Both the position numbers and the translations under genes were made by a program. Source: Bacillota bacterium (GTDB lineage: Bacteria > Bacillota > UBA4882 > UBA8346). From it: a stretch of 64,000 bases of DNA. The notes below the pieces were generated by a model. It had not been told where the DNA came from. It did no database searches and saw only the letters and a program-made list of their open reading frames with translations. The stretch spans positions 62,001 through 126,000 of the forward strand of contig JAFABB010000030.1 of assembly GCA_023426245.1 (NCBI GenBank). The letters run 5' to 3'. Positions 62,319-64,000 of this stretch are shown here, piece by piece. Positions within the stretch are counted from its first letter, which is position 1; every line of letters starts with the position of its first letter.

Positions 62319-62340
62319 TGTTGTGACCTCCCTTGCAATT

Positions 62341-63342
62341 TCACATTTTTAACACCGAGCGGAAATGGACCTTAGCCTCCATCATTTTTTCAAAAGCCAG
62401 CGTCGCCTGTTCCAGCGGAAATACCTCAACCATCGGTACAACTTTAAAAAGCACACTGAAATGAATAGCCTCTTCGATACTGCCTCCGGTGGAGCCGCTC
62501 AGGGAACCGCCTCCCAAAATAAATCTTGGTTGAATCTCAATCATATCCTTGGGTGAGGAAACGATAATCATTTGCCCGCCCCGCCCCAGGCCGCCATACA
62601 TTTGGGAAATCGGCTTGCCGCTAGGGGCTGTGGCCAGTATCACCCGGGCCCCGCCCATTTTCTTCAAAGCCTGAGCCCCGTCCGTAACTGACGCATCAAT
62701 GTATTGGTGAGCCCCCAGTTTCAGAGCCATAGCTTCTTTCTCTTTGCCTCTGGAAATCGCCACAGTTTGGAACCCCATTTTAGCGGCATATTGAATCGCC
62801 AGATGGCCCAGGCCGCCGATACCGAGAATGGCCACCAAATCGCCGGCTTTGGCATTACTGTTTTTTAAAGCCCCGAAGGTGGTCCGGCCGGCACAAAGCA
62901 ACGGGGCTCCTTCCACCGAATCCAACTCCCGGGTTATTTCCACCAGCACTTCCGAGCGGGCTATCATGTATTCGGCATAACCGCCATCAATGGTAATCCC
63001 GGTAATCAAAGACTCCTGGCAGCCCCAAAAATCACCTTTTTTACAAGCACTGCATTTAAAACAATGACCACCATGCCAGCCGACGCCTACCCTTTGTCCC
63101 AGATGCCATTCATCCACCGCGGAACCCAGTTTCTCAATGATTCCAATTACTTCATGGCCGGGAATCCGCGGATACTGCAGTCCGGGAAAGGTTCCTTCCT
63201 TGACAATGGAATCCCCATGGCAAACTCCGCAGGCCTCAACTTTAATTAACACTTCATTCGCTTTGGGCTCAGGAATTTCCCTTTGAACCAACTCCAAATC
63301 GCCGCCTGGTTTACTGATTTGAACCGCTTTCATCAATGGCAT
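62341..63342 (-). CDS. Zinc-dependent alcohol dehydrogenase (AdhP-like)
   Basis: About 333 residues from the ATG at 63342, with GAAGG 6 nt upstream. Catalytic zinc ligands are in ACGVCHGDS and IPGHEVIG, and the structural zinc site is CFKCSACKKGDFWGC. The NAD(P)-binding motif is ILGIGGLGHLAIQYAAKMG. In the family it oxidises primary alcohols or reduces aldehydes. It is 32 nt downstream of one nitroreductase gene and 23 nt upstream of another. Confidence 0.94.
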   Translation of the reverse strand: MPLMKAVQISKPGGDLELVQREIPEPKANEVLIKVEACGVCHGDSIVKEGTFPGLQYPRIPGHEVIGIIEKLGSAVDEWHLGQRVGVGWHGGHCFKCSACKKGDFWGCQESLITGITIDGGYAEYMIARSEVLVEITRELDSVEGAPLLCAGRTTFGALKNSNAKAGDLVAILGIGGLGHLAIQYAAKMGFQTVAISRGKEKEAMALKLGAHQYIDASVTDGAQALKKMGGARVILATAPSGKPISQMYGGLGRGGQMIIVSSPKDMIEIQPRFILGGGSLSGSTGGSIEEAIHFSVLFKVVPMVEVFPLEQATLAFEKMMEAKVHFRSVLKM

Positions 63343-63374
63343 TCTATTCCTTCTCCTTTCACGCAACAGAACAC

Positions 63375-63935
63375 TTATTGAATTAACGAAACCGTGCCTT
63401 CTTTTCTTTGAGGCGGGGCTGGAATTTCTCCGGCCGGGTAACCGAATGCCCCGGCACTATGAATGGTATATCCGTCGGGAATCGCCAAAGATTTTGCCAT
63501 CGCCTTGCCGGATTCTGCATTAAAAGTCATTGAGATGGCATTGATCCAGCAAGAACCCACTCCCAAAGATGCGGCAGCCAGAAACATATAGCCCATGGCA
63601 ATAGCCGAGTCATACTGCGGTGTTGCTACTTTGGGATCAGCAGAAACAATAATCAGGGTGGGAGCATGATAAAAAATACTGAAATTTTCGTTTTTGGCCC
63701 GTTCTGCCATTTGCGGATTTCCTGATTTGAGAAGTCCTTCTTTCACCGTAGCATTGATTTTTTCCAACAACTCCTTTTGCTGGATGACACTAAAATGCCA
63801 AGGCTGGGTATTCATCCCGCTGGGTGCAAACCGGCCTGCTTCCAGTATGGCTTGTAATTCCAGCTCTTTAATCTGTTCCGGTTTATAAGCCCGGATACTT
63901 CTGCGATTTAAAATCGTTTTGATAGTTTCATTCAT
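63375..63935 (-). CDS. Nitroreductase family protein
   Basis: A 186-residue FMN-type nitroreductase: ILNRRSIRAYKPEQIKELELQAILEAGRFAPSGMNTQPWHFSVI carries the RRSxRxY phosphate-binding motif, and AIAMGYMFLAAASLGVGSCWINA and IPDGYTIHSAGAFGYPAGE complete the fold. AAAGGGTGATCC precedes the ATG. It is the first gene of the operon as seen; the promoter lies in 63936-64000 or beyond. Confidence 0.94.
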   Translation of the reverse strand: MNETIKTILNRRSIRAYKPEQIKELELQAILEAGRFAPSGMNTQPWHFSVIQQKELLEKINATVKEGLLKSGNPQMAERAKNENFSIFYHAPTLIIVSADPKVATPQYDSAIAMGYMFLAAASLGVGSCWINAISMTFNAESGKAMAKSLAIPDGYTIHSAGAFGYPAGEIPAPPQRKEGTVSLIQ

Positions 63936-64000
63936 TTTGGATCACCCTTTCTCCAATTCAACTAAAAGTTAGAACCTCTATGGTAATGATTCGTCATTCC

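Overview
The window looks like chromosomal DNA of an anaerobic, fermentative, probably spore-forming member of the Bacillota. The support is [FeFe]-hydrogenase maturation genes (hydF, hydG), AddAB instead of RecBCD, RecO/RuvCAB/QueH in Bacillota-like order, an NfeD-FloA pair, a YesMN-type sensor/regulator with a CUT1 sugar transporter, a CotD-like coat protein, strong GGAGG-type ribosome binding sites and frequent TTG starts. No rRNA or tRNA gene, CRISPR array, transposase or integrase was recognised. The exact lineage cannot be fixed from the sequence alone.

Layout. 1-4.1 kb: leftward hydG-aspA-hydF maturation operon, with a consensus-like promoter, a Rex-like operator and a terminator-like hairpin in its leader. 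4.1-11.8 kb: leftward locus with a NarL-type two-component system, an ABC ATPase, a large secreted three-repeat protein of unknown function and two duplicated FtsX/MacB-like permeases. 12.1-12.4 kb: 21-bp tandem repeat array. 12.6-17.1 kb: DNA repair and tRNA-modification operon ruvC-ruvA-ruvB-queH-DUF2905-recO-DUF4342. 17.3-21.9 kb: degenerate M28-like membrane protein, DUF362 ferredoxin, PHP phosphatase, an odd structured intergenic stretch, and folE2. 22-23.6 kb: small accessory patch with DUF5348, an interrupted mini-gene, many hairpins, a frameshifted SymE-like toxin and an Xre regulator with twin operators. 23.9-26 kb: aldo/keto reductase with a divergent AraC regulator. 26.2-32.7 kb: addB-addA. 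32.9-36.6 kb: a 12-codon mini-gene with its own terminator, cotD-like, ndk, a decayed oleate hydratase, ppnP, a 56-residue small protein and a polysaccharide deacetylase. 36.7-49.4 kb: mixed transporters, a UbiB kinase facing a membrane pseudokinase, azlCD, VOC, SET-domain protein, AEC and TerC transporters, a BacA-like ABC protein, nfeD-floA. 49.5-52.1 kb: an atypical class III nucleotidyl cyclase translationally coupled to a coiled-coil membrane protein. 52.4-61.4 kb: leftward sugar-uptake operon with a large putative glycosidase of unrecognised family. 61.6-63.9 kb: two nitroreductases flanking a zinc alcohol dehydrogenase.

The most distinctive sequence signal is a dispersed ~109-bp repeat (copies near 2.15, 18.43, 22.09 and 35.70 kb). 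It is built of two hairpins; the two full-length copies are nearly alike, and a diverged one keeps the stem by changing both arms. It sits in gene leaders or at gene ends, and in one case supplies a stop codon. Other items worth attention are the secreted three-repeat protein in the two-component/ABC locus, the frameshifted SymE gene next to a hairpin-dense segment, the mini-gene at 32.97 kb, the pseudokinase, and the cyclase whose purine-specifying residues are replaced.
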